This document shows, one piece after another, positions 50,276-60,456 of a stretch of DNA of 64,000 bases (positions are counted from its first letter, which is position 1; each line of letters begins with the position of its first letter). The translations under genes were made by a program, and so were the position numbers. The notes below the pieces were generated by a model. That model made no database searches. It worked only from the letters and a program-made list of their open reading frames with translations, and was not told the origin of the DNA. The DNA is from Desulfovibrio sp. UCD-KL4C (GTDB lineage Bacteria; Desulfobacterota; Desulfovibrionia; Desulfovibrionales; Desulfovibrionaceae): NCBI RefSeq assembly GCF_006210265.1, contig NZ_VCNC01000003.1:558001-622000 (forward strand), written 5' to 3'.

Positions 50276-53200
50276 ATGTCATTAGCCTTAATAGATATGA
50301 TTCGCCCACATTTGTCCTTGCTCCTTTTTGGGGCGGGCATAAGTACTTTGCTGTTTGCTGCTGTAACAATGTTTGTTCTGTGGCGCATTCATAAATCAGC
50401 AGAGAAGTCTACTCAAGTTGAGTCTGAAGGCGATGAGGAGCAGAGCGAACATTTAGATCCTACAAAGAAAGAGATACGTTTTAGCCTGCAAAAACAAATG
50501 AATGAAACCGCCAGATCAATCGGTTTATGGCGTTTACGTGATGTTCCGTGGTGTCTAGTGATCGGAGATGCTGAGGACGGTGGTGAGACTCTTTTGGCCA
50601 ATGCAGGAGCGCAAAAGTCCAACGGCAGTATGTTTAACTGGTTTCAGTTTAAGCAGGGCGTAGCTCTTGTTCCGCTTGGTTCACTGGGTGATATTGGGAA
50701 TGTTCACGCCAAATATGCTTTTACCTCCCTGTTGAAAGTCATGTTGCGTTATAAGCCTCGCAGGCCTCTTGACGGACTTATCATTGTGCTTCCAGTGCAA
50801 AACCTTGCCTCTATTGATAAAGCTGAGGCTTTAGGAGAGGCCGTAAATTCTCAGCTGGCCCATTTGCAGGATACGTTGGGAATACGTCCACCAATTTATT
50901 TATTGGTCACTTCTTGCGAATGCATTAAAGGATTCTCTGAAGTTTGTAATGTCCTTTCTTCTGATCAGTTGCGTCAAATGTTCGGTTGGGCGAGTCCGTA
51001 TGTTCCAGATGCTACATGGTCTTCTGAGTGGATGAACGAAGCTGAACGAAGCGTATTGGGGGCATTGGAAGATCTTCGCAGCGAGATATTTTCTCGACCG
51101 ATAGAGCCTAAAACCGCTGAGCATATTTTTGCATTTCAATCCCGTCTTAAAAGTTTTTTTAATCCATTGCAGCATCTTACGAGCGAAATTTTTCGTCATA
51201 GCGTTTATCATGAACCGTTTCAATTTCGGGGCATTTGGTTTTGCGGTTCTCCAGTTGGTAGGCATAACCAAGGTGCAGTCTTTATTCGAGAACTTCTTTC
51301 ACAAAAAGTATTTATGGAACATTCCTGCGCTGTCCCAATTCGCCGAATAATGACTAGGCGAACAGGTATAATCCGTGCTGCTCAGTTCCTAGTTGTTTCT
51401 ATCCTATGTACTTGGGCCGTTTTTATCTGGGGTGGAAGCAATGCCCTGCAAAGAGATGTTCCTACGGTGCTGCCCGTGGTCAGAACGTATATTACTATGA
51501 ACAATGCAGCTGGCATGACGTGGTGGACTGAAGGGTTGCAAATTCCGCAAAATCGTCTTGAAAAAATGGCAACTAGCGTTCCTCGTATCCAAAAGGTCTT
51601 TCAGAATAACGCACGCACTCTTCTAATGACGATGGAAGGGGCAAAAGATGGTTGGCTTACGTCTATCGTTTTTCCAACAAGCTACTTGTATAGGATTGAG
51701 TCACGCATCGACAAATTGTACAGCCTGATATTCAACGAAATAATCCTCAAAGGAATTACTCTCGGTCTGCTATATAAAGGGGATGAAATCTACAATGATC
51801 CACCTACAATTACAATTTCAAAAGGATCAGATGATTCTTTGATGGATCTACCTGCATATAAAGAGTTGAATCGGTACATCAATGATTCCGCTCTCTTTAA
51901 GACTCGTTGCGAGCAATTTAACAATCTAAAAAATATTCACAATGTCGACGACCTGAAGGATATAATAAATTACGTTTTTGATCTCGATTTAGAGAATGTG
52001 TTCAATGAAAACAGAAAGAGGTTGGAAGGTATTATGGCGGAAAGTATCTACCAACGCATCGACCTGAGCAAATACGCTGCCCGCGCTGTAACAGCATTTA
52101 ATAGCAGAATGTCGCTTCTTTATGATCAAATGTTTGACGATAATCCATTGCTGCGTGCCACAGATGAACTCGTCGCCGCACTAGGCTCACTCACGAAAAA
52201 TGGAGGTTCGTATCGCCCAGGTAGTGAAGAGGTTAGAGTTGAGGATGACATTGCCGCAGTGCGTGAGCTTTTGAATAATCCAGAACAAAGTTGGCCGACA
52301 AAAGTTGCTTTGCCACCAAATTGGCCTATTGAGGATCTTTTCACAAAGGCCGCCTCAGAAACTCTGTTACGTGCAGCTACTGTTAATATCTGGCGTAAGA
52401 AAGGTGAGACTAGACGCCGGGGGCTCTACGTCGATTTGGCAAAAAAAAGTTCACCGTTTACTGGCTCATTTTTTATCACCGAAGCTTCTGGTCTTACTCT
52501 GAGACCAATGGTTTGTCTGCTACAGCAATCAATCTCTGATTTACGAAAACAAGTATTCATGCGTAAGGCTGAGGATTTTCCACTTTCTTCAGATATACCT
52601 CCGGCTACACGTCTTGTCTGGAAAATATCTATGCTTCAACAAGCAGTAGGGCTTGCAGCGCCTTTTGATGTCTATTTCAATAACGAAATGAAAGAATTCC
52701 CCAGCACGTTTCGTAGTACAGTACAAAAGCAGGGAGGGCAACGCTTATCCGAGAATATAGCGGCTCTTATTGGTCAGGCACAGCAGTTCGTACCTGTTCA
52801 TAGTTTAACTTATTCCGGCCGTTTCAGGCCAGAAGGTTATGGGGCAATTAATTTCAGTCAGGCCGCACCTCTTTTATTGCGAATTCTCGATATATATAAT
52901 CAATTGGGACAACAATACGAGCGTTCCGAACTGTCCGCTGTTGTTGACAAGCAGGCTATGGATCTTCTGCGCAGAAGTGATGAAGCACTTAAAAAAGAAA
53001 ATTTATATACCCCTAATTATCAATCACTTGATAGGTGGGACGGAAATACTCCTGCTTCGGTGGCTATTTTTGGGCTGCAAAGTAAAAAAGAACTTGTTTC
53101 GTATCTTGCTTCTCAACGTGATAGAATTCGTCTTATTTCTACAACCTGGGCAGAACCGGCTCTGGCCTATTTGTATATGCGGGATGATTTTACTCAGGAT

Positions 53201-54253
53201 GACTTCTCTATCATTACTCGGTGGGAAGATATAATCGATGACCTTGATCAATATGATTCGCATATCCTCGGCAATTCGTTGACTCAGCTTGAGCAATACG
53301 TGCTGTATGGTCTTGGCAATCAGACCTCAGTTCCCCCTGTCGCAGGAGATGACTGGTTTAACCAAAAAACTGTTGCATTATATGAAGCCGTACACAAGCG
53401 GATTGACTGGTTGTATTTACAGAGATTTTCACAGGCTTGGAATCAGGCCGCAGATTATTTTACCCAAAAACTGGCCAGTCATTTTCCTTTTTCGTCCCCG
53501 TTAAATATTCAGGAAAGTGCGTCTCCAGACGATATCCTGACTTTTCTGTCAATGTTGCCTCAGCCTCCTGATGCAGAATTGCCGATTAATATTCAGCGTT
53601 TTTTGAAAAGCATAGAAGATATCCGCACATTTATGGGTGATTCGAAACAAGGTGAGAGTCTTGGCCCGTTAAGTTTTGATGTCGAGCTCGCATTTCATGA
53701 TCCACAATACGGGGAGCTCAATACAGATCAACTTATCGATCAAAAATTGCAACTTGGCAGGACACTCTTATCGTGGCGCAATGGTGAACGGACAGGACTG
53801 TGGAGTTACGGTTCACCTGTTATGTTTACTCTTCAGTGGGCTAAAGACGGCCTGCGTATCCCCATAAAGATAGAAGATGATTCCGGTACATCTGACTTAC
53901 AAACAACTGTTGTTTATAATTATGATTCTCCATGGGCTCTATTAGCTTTTATGCAGGCCAATCGATTTAAGGATGAGTTTCTTGTCGATGGAACTACTCC
54001 TAAATCTGGAACTATGATGTTTGAAGTTCCCACAAAGCGTAAGGGAGCAAAGGATGTGGGCAGTAGTTCGGTTAGAATGCCTGTTGAAGAAAGTTCCACA
54101 GGGGTGGTGAGGTCATTCTTGAGAATAACGTTACGTAAAGTAGGTAAGGCCGGAAGTCCTCCAGGAAATCAGATCACTCTTCCTGATGAGTTCCCGCAAG
54201 AAATGCCAAAATTTGATCCATATTCTGTTTGGTTGAACTCAAAGAAATTTTAG
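50276..54253 (+). CDS. tssM: T6SS membrane protein TssM (IcmF-like)
   Basis: The 1325-residue protein has an N-terminal membrane helix (about 13-38), a cytoplasmic domain, another helix near 365-385 (QFLVVSILCTWAVFIWGG) and a large periplasmic part ending in the TssM C-terminal beta domain (WALLAFMQANRF and the following region). The P-loop position reads VIGDAEDGGETLL, without the GKT/S lysine, so ATP binding is unlikely. Most TssM proteins have two N-terminal helices; only one stretch is obvious here. It joins TssJ outside and TssL inside. AGAGG precedes the ATG. Its 3' end reaches 21 bases before tssA. Confidence 0.93.
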   Translation: MSLALIDMIRPHLSLLLFGAGISTLLFAAVTMFVLWRIHKSAEKSTQVESEGDEEQSEHLDPTKKEIRFSLQKQMNETARSIGLWRLRDVPWCLVIGDAEDGGETLLANAGAQKSNGSMFNWFQFKQGVALVPLGSLGDIGNVHAKYAFTSLLKVMLRYKPRRPLDGLIIVLPVQNLASIDKAEALGEAVNSQLAHLQDTLGIRPPIYLLVTSCECIKGFSEVCNVLSSDQLRQMFGWASPYVPDATWSSEWMNEAERSVLGALEDLRSEIFSRPIEPKTAEHIFAFQSRLKSFFNPLQHLTSEIFRHSVYHEPFQFRGIWFCGSPVGRHNQGAVFIRELLSQKVFMEHSCAVPIRRIMTRRTGIIRAAQFLVVSILCTWAVFIWGGSNALQRDVPTVLPVVRTYITMNNAAGMTWWTEGLQIPQNRLEKMATSVPRIQKVFQNNARTLLMTMEGAKDGWLTSIVFPTSYLYRIESRIDKLYSLIFNEIILKGITLGLLYKGDEIYNDPPTITISKGSDDSLMDLPAYKELNRYINDSALFKTRCEQFNNLKNIHNVDDLKDIINYVFDLDLENVFNENRKRLEGIMAESIYQRIDLSKYAARAVTAFNSRMSLLYDQMFDDNPLLRATDELVAALGSLTKNGGSYRPGSEEVRVEDDIAAVRELLNNPEQSWPTKVALPPNWPIEDLFTKAASETLLRAATVNIWRKKGETRRRGLYVDLAKKSSPFTGSFFITEASGLTLRPMVCLLQQSISDLRKQVFMRKAEDFPLSSDIPPATRLVWKISMLQQAVGLAAPFDVYFNNEMKEFPSTFRSTVQKQGGQRLSENIAALIGQAQQFVPVHSLTYSGRFRPEGYGAINFSQAAPLLLRILDIYNQLGQQYERSELSAVVDKQAMDLLRRSDEALKKENLYTPNYQSLDRWDGNTPASVAIFGLQSKKELVSYLASQRDRIRLISTTWAEPALAYLYMRDDFTQDDFSIITRWEDIIDDLDQYDSHILGNSLTQLEQYVLYGLGNQTSVPPVAGDDWFNQKTVALYEAVHKRIDWLYLQRFSQAWNQAADYFTQKLASHFPFSSPLNIQESASPDDILTFLSMLPQPPDAELPINIQRFLKSIEDIRTFMGDSKQGESLGPLSFDVELAFHDPQYGELNTDQLIDQKLQLGRTLLSWRNGERTGLWSYGSPVMFTLQWAKDGLRIPIKIEDDSGTSDLQTTVVYNYDSPWALLAFMQANRFKDEFLVDGTTPKSGTMMFEVPTKRKGAKDVGSSSVRMPVEESSTGVVRSFLRITLRKVGKAGSPPGNQITLPDEFPQEMPKFDPYSVWLNSKKF

Positions 54254-54273
54254 GAACAGAGGCAGGTATTCAT

Positions 54274-55368
54274 ATGGAACACAATACATTCACTTCGTCC
54301 ACCGGGACGGACCCCGTAATTGATTTATCGTCGCTTCTCGCACCATTGTCGGAGGCTTTTCCGTGCGGCGAATACCTAATTTATTCTGAAACTTATGATG
54401 CCATTAAGGACGCGCGAAGAGAAGAAGACGCAAATTTACCCCGTGGAGTATGGGCCCGCGAACTTAAGCGGGCTGACTGGCCAAAAGTTTTAAGATTATG
54501 CGAGGAAGCCCTCGTGACTTCAAGTAAGGATCTGCAGATTGCTGCATGGCTTACGGAAGCTTCGTTGTGCATTCATGGTCCAAGAGGGCTATGCGAAGGT
54601 TTGAGCCTGATGCAGGAACTTACCAAAACCTTTTGGGATACAGTTCATCCTTTGCCTGATGGTGATATGGATAAACGAACTGCTCCGTTTTTTTGGATGA
54701 ATGCAGCCTTGGCAGAGCGAATCAAGTTCATAGCCATTACTGAGCCGGATATACACCATGGGCGCATCTATAGCTATGCGGACTGGGCGGAAGCCGAATA
54801 TTTAGAACATATCGGGGCGCGTGATAAAGCAATTCTTAAGCAAGCAGAACGGGATGGCAAGCCAACCAGAGAAGTAATCAATCAAGCCGCGGATTCAACC
54901 TCTGCTCCGTTCTATGGTATTTTAATCAACGATCTTTCTGAATGTTTGGCGAAACTAAATGCTCTTGAGGACCTATTGGATACATTGTGCGGTAAGGATT
55001 CTCCAGGGTTTGGACTTTTGCGAGAAATGCTCCAGTCCGTGCTTGTCCGTGCCGAAACATGGAATAAGGAAGAAAATTGCACAGTGACAACAGATGAAAC
55101 TGTGGAAGCAGTTGACGCTCAAGAAGGGGGCACAGCATCAGGTCCTGTAATCTCCAGCCGTCAGGAAGCCTACCGCCTTTTGACTCGGGCTGCTGATTAC
55201 CTCCTTGCTACGGAGCCGCACAGTCCGACTCCGTATTTGGTCAAGCGGGCCGTATCGTGGGGGCAGATGCCGTTGGCTGATTTGCTTGGAGAGCTAGTCG
55301 GCGAAGATCGCTCTCTGAATAGCATACTATCTCTGCTAGGTATCCCCGAGGGGGATACTCTGTCATAG
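54274..55368 (+). CDS. tssA: T6SS baseplate/tail protein TssA (ImpA N-terminal domain)
   Basis: The 364-residue protein has the ImpA_N signature: LSEAFPCGEYLIYSETYDAI, DWPKVLRLCEEAL, LQIAAWLTEASLCIHGPRGL, FWDTVHPLPDGDM and a C-terminal domain with SRQEAYRLLTRAADYLL and HSPTPYLVKRAVSWG. TssA starts and caps tail assembly. I start at ATG 54274 with AGG 9 bases upstream, rather than the frame from 54229 that overlaps tssM. Confidence 0.9.
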   Translation: MEHNTFTSSTGTDPVIDLSSLLAPLSEAFPCGEYLIYSETYDAIKDARREEDANLPRGVWARELKRADWPKVLRLCEEALVTSSKDLQIAAWLTEASLCIHGPRGLCEGLSLMQELTKTFWDTVHPLPDGDMDKRTAPFFWMNAALAERIKFIAITEPDIHHGRIYSYADWAEAEYLEHIGARDKAILKQAERDGKPTREVINQAADSTSAPFYGILINDLSECLAKLNALEDLLDTLCGKDSPGFGLLREMLQSVLVRAETWNKEENCTVTTDETVEAVDAQEGGTASGPVISSRQEAYRLLTRAADYLLATEPHSPTPYLVKRAVSWGQMPLADLLGELVGEDRSLNSILSLLGIPEGDTLS

Positions 55369-55425
55369 GCAAGTCCGGGGGCATGTAGGTGCCCAGAAGA
55401 ACAATCTTTAAAAGGAGAACTAAAC

Positions 55426-56052
55426 ATGTCCGAAAGCACTCAACAAAAATTGGGACGGGTTCGACCTCCTAGAGTCCAGATCACCTACGATGTGGAAATC
55501 GGCGGCGCCATTGTCATGAAACAATTACCATTTGTTGTCGGCGTGATGGCGGACCTTTCTGGTAAACCGGAAGAGCCATTGCCTCCGCTCAAGGAACGCA
55601 AGTTTGTCTTTGTTGATCGCGACAACGTGGATCAGGTCTTGGCGTCGGCAGCTCCTCGACTTGCCTATCAAGTTCTTAACAAGTTGGGTGACGATCCTGA
55701 GAAGCTTAACCTGGAGCTTAAGTTCAAAGAGGTGGATGATTTTCTACCAATCAATGTGGTTAAGCAGGTGCCAGTTCTCAAGTCATTATTCGACTCTAGG
55801 CAGCGGCTGGTAGACTTGCTTGGAAAACTTGATGGTAATGATCAACTGGATCAACTGATGCAAGAATTTATTCGGGATGAAAAAGTGCTAAAATCTTTGG
55901 AAGATTTGGCTACAGCTGGGGCGGAAGAGCAGGAAGACAAGGGGACGAAAGAGACTAAAGGCGCTAAAGAAGCAGTAGAACCAGCCGCACCAGAGCCTGA
56001 TCAGAAGAAAGGAGCGGAAAAAGCAGATAAGACCCCGCCTGAAGAGGCATAA
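55426..56052 (+). CDS. tssB: T6SS sheath small subunit TssB
   Basis: The 208-residue protein follows TssB/VipA: RPPRVQITYDVEIGGAIVMK, LPFVVGVMADLSGKPEEPLP, FVFVDRDNVDQVL and DSRQRLVDLLGKLDGND. It forms the contractile sheath with TssC. The last 35 or so residues are an extra tail made of Lys, Glu, Ala and Pro (TKETKGAKEAVEPAAPEP and on), making it longer than the usual 160-170. AAGGAG precedes the ATG by 8 bases. Confidence 0.95.
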   Translation: MSESTQQKLGRVRPPRVQITYDVEIGGAIVMKQLPFVVGVMADLSGKPEEPLPPLKERKFVFVDRDNVDQVLASAAPRLAYQVLNKLGDDPEKLNLELKFKEVDDFLPINVVKQVPVLKSLFDSRQRLVDLLGKLDGNDQLDQLMQEFIRDEKVLKSLEDLATAGAEEQEDKGTKETKGAKEAVEPAAPEPDQKKGAEKADKTPPEEA

Positions 56053-56078
56053 CAATCCGGGCCAAAAAGGAGTTCACA

Positions 56079-57524
56079 ATGAGTCCTGAAAGTAAGAATC
56101 TACTTGATAGATGTTTGTACGACGGAAAAATGGCCAAAGATGAATCGCAGGTTCCCTACGCCAAGGCCATGCTTGCAGAATTAGCAAGTCAATTGCTCGC
56201 AAAGGAGATGGAGCCATTGGAAGACACGGCAGCTATGCTGGTTGATCGCATTGCACGTATTGATGAGCTGATTTCTGCGCAACTTAACGAGGTTTTGCAC
56301 TCTCCTGATTTCAAACAACTTGAAGGCACGTGGCGTGGTCTGAATTATCTGGTCAAGAATTCTGAGACCGGTGAAATGCTAAAACTGCGAGTTCTTAATG
56401 TTTCGCGCAAGGAATTGCAGGCGGACCTTGAAAAAGCGGTTGAGTTTGACCAAAGCAATCTTTTTAAAAAAGTTTATGAAGAAGAGTACGGAACATTTGG
56501 CGGTATGCCGTATAGCTGCCTCCTATATGATTTTGAATTCGGCAGACACCCTCAGGATATGGCGCTGATCGAAAAACTCTCTAATGTTGCAGCCGCGGCT
56601 CACACTCCGCTTTTGACAGGGGCCGCCCCCAAATTGTTCGATATGGATAGTTTTATCGAACTTGCAAATCCTCGTGATCTGACCAAATTGTTTGAAAGTT
56701 CCGAACTGATTAAATGGCGTTCCTTCCGGGCGAGCGAGGATTCTCGTTATGTCTCACTTGCTATGCCTCATGTTTTGTTACGATTACCGTATGGCCCGGA
56801 CACTCTGCCGGTTGAAGAGTTTAATTATGTGGAGGATGTGGACGGTCACGAACACGAGAAATACCTTTGGGGTAATGCTTCGTGGGCTATGGCGCAACGC
56901 ATCACTTCAGCCTTTGCAAAGCACGGCTGGACAGCAGCCATACGTGGTGTGGAAGGTGGAGGACTTGTTGAAGGGCTGCCTACCCATACTTTCAAAACTG
57001 ATGATGGTGATATCGCTGTTAAATGCCCAACGGAAATAGCTATTACGGATCGGCGAGAAAAGGAATTGTCCGATCTCGGCTTCCTCCCGTTGATATATTG
57101 TAAGGGTACGGATTACGCTGCCTTTTTCGGGGGACAGACGACTAACAAGCCAAAGATATATAACACTGACGAAGCTAATTCCAACGCCAGGCTTTCTGCA
57201 GTTTTGCCATATTTGCTTAATGCAGCTCGGTTTGCGCATTACATCAAGTCTATCATGCGTGACAAAATCGGCAGTTTTATGACTGCAAAAAACGTATCCG
57301 ATTATTTGAACACGTGGATATCCAATTATGTGCTTTTGTCTGACGATGCTGGACAGGAAATCAAGGCGCGTTATCCGCTGCGTGAAGCCAGAGTTGATGT
57401 AACCGACGTACCTGGCAAGCCGGGTGTATATAAGGCCACTATATTCTTGAGGCCGCATTTCCAGCTTGAAGAACTCACGGCGAGTATTCGTCTTGTGGCT
57501 GAGCTTCCGCAGCCTGCAGCTTAA
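56079..57524 (+). CDS. tssC: T6SS sheath large subunit TssC
   Basis: The 481-residue protein has TssC/VipB signatures: FKQLEGTWRGLNYLVKNSET, LFKKVYEEEYGTFGGMPYS, and the late AARFAHYIKSIMRDKIGSF and YPLREARVDVTDVPGKPG. It is directly behind tssB with AAAAGGAG in front of the ATG. Length is close to the family's usual 490. Confidence 0.96.
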   Translation: MSPESKNLLDRCLYDGKMAKDESQVPYAKAMLAELASQLLAKEMEPLEDTAAMLVDRIARIDELISAQLNEVLHSPDFKQLEGTWRGLNYLVKNSETGEMLKLRVLNVSRKELQADLEKAVEFDQSNLFKKVYEEEYGTFGGMPYSCLLYDFEFGRHPQDMALIEKLSNVAAAAHTPLLTGAAPKLFDMDSFIELANPRDLTKLFESSELIKWRSFRASEDSRYVSLAMPHVLLRLPYGPDTLPVEEFNYVEDVDGHEHEKYLWGNASWAMAQRITSAFAKHGWTAAIRGVEGGGLVEGLPTHTFKTDDGDIAVKCPTEIAITDRREKELSDLGFLPLIYCKGTDYAAFFGGQTTNKPKIYNTDEANSNARLSAVLPYLLNAARFAHYIKSIMRDKIGSFMTAKNVSDYLNTWISNYVLLSDDAGQEIKARYPLREARVDVTDVPGKPGVYKATIFLRPHFQLEELTASIRLVAELPQPAA

Positions 57525-57557
57525 CCATAACCTTGTAAGAGAATAAAGGAATTACTC

Positions 57558-58040
57558 ATGCAAAATATGTTTTTGAAAATTAAGGACATTGATGGAGAGT
57601 CCACGGTTAAAGGCTACGAGAAGCAGATAGAGATTTATTCTTTCTCGCACGGTTTTTCTCAGCCTACTTCACCTATTCGCAGTTCTGAAGGAGGTGGAAC
57701 AACTTCACGTGCGCATCATTCTGATTTCTCCGTATCAAAGCGTTTTGATCTTTCTACACCATCACTATGCAAAGCGCTGTGGAACGGTACCTGTATTGCT
57801 GACGTAACTTTCACAGCCTGCCGTATGGATGGAAACGATATAATTGCCTACATGGTTATCACTATGAATAATGTCATTATTTCCAATTACAGCGTCAGTG
57901 GTGGTGGAGACTTACCAGTTGAAACATTCTCTTTGAGTTACGGAAAGGTCAAATATGAATACAAACAACAAAAACAGGTTGGTGGCGCCAGTGGAACCGC
58001 AGCTGCCACTCACTCCCTAGAAACCAATGAAATATCGTAG
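57558..58040 (+). CDS. tssD: T6SS tube protein Hcp (TssD)
   Basis: The 160-residue protein is an Hcp of the beta-barrel ring type: MFLKIKDIDGESTVKGYEKQ, IEIYSFSHGFSQP, a SVSKRFDLSTPSLCKALW segment, and FSLSYGKVKYEYKQQKQVGG near the end. Rings stack to form the secreted tube inside the sheath. Unrelated to the hydroxylamine reductase also called hcp at 31825. AAAGGA lies 11 bases before the ATG; tssE follows after 6 bases. Confidence 0.94.
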   Translation: MQNMFLKIKDIDGESTVKGYEKQIEIYSFSHGFSQPTSPIRSSEGGGTTSRAHHSDFSVSKRFDLSTPSLCKALWNGTCIADVTFTACRMDGNDIIAYMVITMNNVIISNYSVSGGGDLPVETFSLSYGKVKYEYKQQKQVGGASGTAAATHSLETNEIS

Positions 58041-58046
58041 TGACTC

Positions 58047-58646
58047 ATGCAGCGTACTCAAATCTCCTACGTAACGCCTCTTCTGGATCGGCTCGTGGAC
58101 GATAACCCGCATGCGGGGGTTGAGTCGGTTCCGAAGAGGACGTGCTTGCCCGAGGAATATCGGCAGGTAATCTTACGGGATGTGCTTAAACTTCTCAATA
58201 CCAGAGCCTCGCGGACTGACTGGTTGGAAAGAAGCGAGATGCCTACAGTGCTTGATTATGGTTTGCCGGACCTTGGAGGAAGAGTGGCGGGGGTACAAGC
58301 TGACGCCGCACAGCTGGCTAAGCTGGTAGCCCGCGCAATCAGTGCCTTTGAGCCACGGCTTGAAGATGTGCAAGTAACTGCTGTTCCTTTGCTTGAGGTC
58401 TTGCACAGAGTGACCTTGAGCAAAAGTCTAGGCAGGGCACATACGTCAGCTAATCCAGTGTTTGGTTCAGCTCCGCTTACAGATGTTGCCGGACAGGATA
58501 CGGCAGGTCAGCGATTTCGTGTTGGTTTACAGATTGAAGCCAGACTAAAAGGAGTTTTCGGGCGAATGGCTATTTCTTTTCCTGTGACGTTTGATTCACA
58601 AAGTACTGCATTTAGCGAAGAGGGGATAAGTAATGGCAAGTCATGA
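58047..58646 (+). CDS. tssE: T6SS baseplate protein TssE (gp25-like)
   Basis: The 199-residue protein has the gp25-like order: LLDRLVDDNP, RQVILRDVLKLLNTRA, SEMPTVLDYGLPDLGG, ISAFEPRLEDVQVTAVP and a C-terminal strand region (RFRVGLQIEARLKG). It is longer than common TssE proteins (about 130-170 residues), mostly through the C-terminal third. It overlaps tssF by 14 bases, so the two are translationally coupled. Confidence 0.92.
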   Translation: MQRTQISYVTPLLDRLVDDNPHAGVESVPKRTCLPEEYRQVILRDVLKLLNTRASRTDWLERSEMPTVLDYGLPDLGGRVAGVQADAAQLAKLVARAISAFEPRLEDVQVTAVPLLEVLHRVTLSKSLGRAHTSANPVFGSAPLTDVAGQDTAGQRFRVGLQIEARLKGVFGRMAISFPVTFDSQSTAFSEEGISNGKS

Positions 58647-60456
58647 CTCAGACGCTGCCGCTCGTGATTACTACCAAAGTGAGCTTGCGTATCTTCGTAA
58701 GGCGGGGATGGAGTTTGCAAAGCACTATCCCCGTATCGCTGGAAGGCTTGAGCTGGGTCCAGACATAACACCTGATCCATTTACTGAACAACTTATCGAG
58801 TCTTTTGCGTGGCTGACTGCACGAATTCGCCGAAATATAGATGCCGAAATTCCGCAGGTATCTACAACACTACTGGGTATGCTCTACCCTAATTTTACAA
58901 GTCCGGTGCCTTCCATGAGCATTGCGGAATTACCACCTGATCCGGACAAGGGAGATTTAACCTCCGGATATACTATCCCCGCAGGAACTCAGCTGCACTG
59001 CGCAGCGCAGGAAGGTGACGTGACCCTGCGCTGGAGCACTGCGTGGCCTGTAACAATATATCCTGTTTCGGTCGTTGAAGCTGTTTTCGAGCCACAGTCC
59101 CTGTATCATTTTCAGGGTAAAGGCACTTGTGCTTCCACTGTTTTACGGTTGCGTCTGCGCGGACAAGGTGTTCCTCTTTCAGCTTGTACACTCAGTACCT
59201 TACGGATCTTTCTCCATGGTGATCGGTTTGATACCTTTCCATTGTACGAAGCACTTGTTTCCGGTGTGCTTGATGTCTGTCTTCGTAATCCTCATGACAA
59301 TCCGGATGCTCCTCCTATTTCTATCGGAGCTAAAGCCCTTAAACCCGTGGGATTCACCTCTGAAGAATTACTTCTTCCGCGTGGCAGTTATTCACACCCT
59401 GCTTATCAACTGGTTCAGGAATATTTCGTGTTCCCAGAAAGATTTCTTTTTCTGGATATTGCAGGGCTTGAACAACTAAAATCTACTTCTGACAGCATGG
59501 ATATCCTTATTCCGCTCTCGCAAGTTCCCGCAAGGCGGTCCGTAGTTACCAGTGCGATGTTCCGCACCGGAGCCGTGCCTGTTGTAAATCTGTTTAAGAA
59601 AATTTCCGAACCGATCAGACTGGATGAGACACAAAGTGAGTATCGTCTGATTGCTGATGCAAGAAGAAATTTAGCGACAGAGATTCATTCTATTGAATCC
59701 GTCAGTGCCGTGGAGCCGGGCAGAACTGAAACATTACGTATAGAACCTTATTTTGCTTTAACCCATCACATGATATCGGACCGAACTCGTTTTTTTTGGC
59801 TGATGCGGCGCACTTCTGCATTTACAGGTACGCCGGGCACAGACGTTTACCTTTCGTTCTCGGATCTGGATTTTAACCCTATGCGTCCTCCTGCACGTAC
59901 GGTCTTTGCGAGACTCTTGTGCACAAATCGTCATCTGGCGGCATCTGCGCAGGCCGAGACTTTGCTTGACCGTGATGCAAATATGCCTGTGGGAGATATT
60001 CGTTTACTCCTTAAGCCCACACCGCAGCGGTCCCCGTCCATAGGCGGAGCAGCCATGTGGCGTCTTATCTCACACCTCAGTCTGAATCATTTATCACTTG
60101 ATGGCCCGCAAGCAACGGATGCACTGCGTGAAATTTTGCGACTTTATGCCGCAGACGATGACGTTCCATCCCAGCAGCAGATACAGGGGGTAAAGAATAT
60201 ACAATGCAGGCCTGTGGCTAAAAGAATCGGCGATCTGGCGTGGAGAGGTTTTGTCCGTGGAACCGGTATGGAATTGACTTTGGAGGAAAGTAATTTTGCA
60301 GGCGGCAGCGGTTTCATGTTTGCCGCGGTGTTGAATGGATTTTTCGGCCTTTATGCAAATGTAAACACTTTTACACAGCTGACGCTTAAAAGCACAGGGC
60401 GCAAGGGAGTATGGTATCAATGGCCGCCGATAACCGGATGTCAGCCCGTCCTTTAA
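58633..60456 (+). CDS. tssF: T6SS baseplate protein TssF
   Basis: The 607-residue protein starts with YYQSELAYLRKAGMEFAKHY and PRIAGRLELG, the defining TssF opening, followed by DPFTEQLIESFAWLTARIRR and QVSTTLLGMLYPNFTSPVPS. It keeps the family's length of about 600. With TssG, TssE and TssK it builds the baseplate wedge. It overlaps tssE by 14 bases and tssG by 37. Confidence 0.95.
   Translation: MASHDSDAAARDYYQSELAYLRKAGMEFAKHYPRIAGRLELGPDITPDPFTEQLIESFAWLTARIRRNIDAEIPQVSTTLLGMLYPNFTSPVPSMSIAELPPDPDKGDLTSGYTIPAGTQLHCAAQEGDVTLRWSTAWPVTIYPVSVVEAVFEPQSLYHFQGKGTCASTVLRLRLRGQGVPLSACTLSTLRIFLHGDRFDTFPLYEALVSGVLDVCLRNPHDNPDAPPISIGAKALKPVGFTSEELLLPRGSYSHPAYQLVQEYFVFPERFLFLDIAGLEQLKSTSDSMDILIPLSQVPARRSVVTSAMFRTGAVPVVNLFKKISEPIRLDETQSEYRLIADARRNLATEIHSIESVSAVEPGRTETLRIEPYFALTHHMISDRTRFFWLMRRTSAFTGTPGTDVYLSFSDLDFNPMRPPARTVFARLLCTNRHLAASAQAETLLDRDANMPVGDIRLLLKPTPQRSPSIGGAAMWRLISHLSLNHLSLDGPQATDALREILRLYAADDDVPSQQQIQGVKNIQCRPVAKRIGDLAWRGFVRGTGMELTLEESNFAGGSGFMFAAVLNGFFGLYANVNTFTQLTLKSTGRKGVWYQWPPITGCQPVL

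Noticed and set aside
56907-57458. Long minus-strand frame (183 codons) opposite tssC
   Set aside because: No family resemblance; tssC on the plus strand is unmistakable.
57558-58040. Naming clash between T6SS Hcp and hydroxylamine reductase hcp
   Set aside because: The two are unrelated; HcpR and its operators concern only the gene at 31825, so no regulatory link to the T6SS is claimed.
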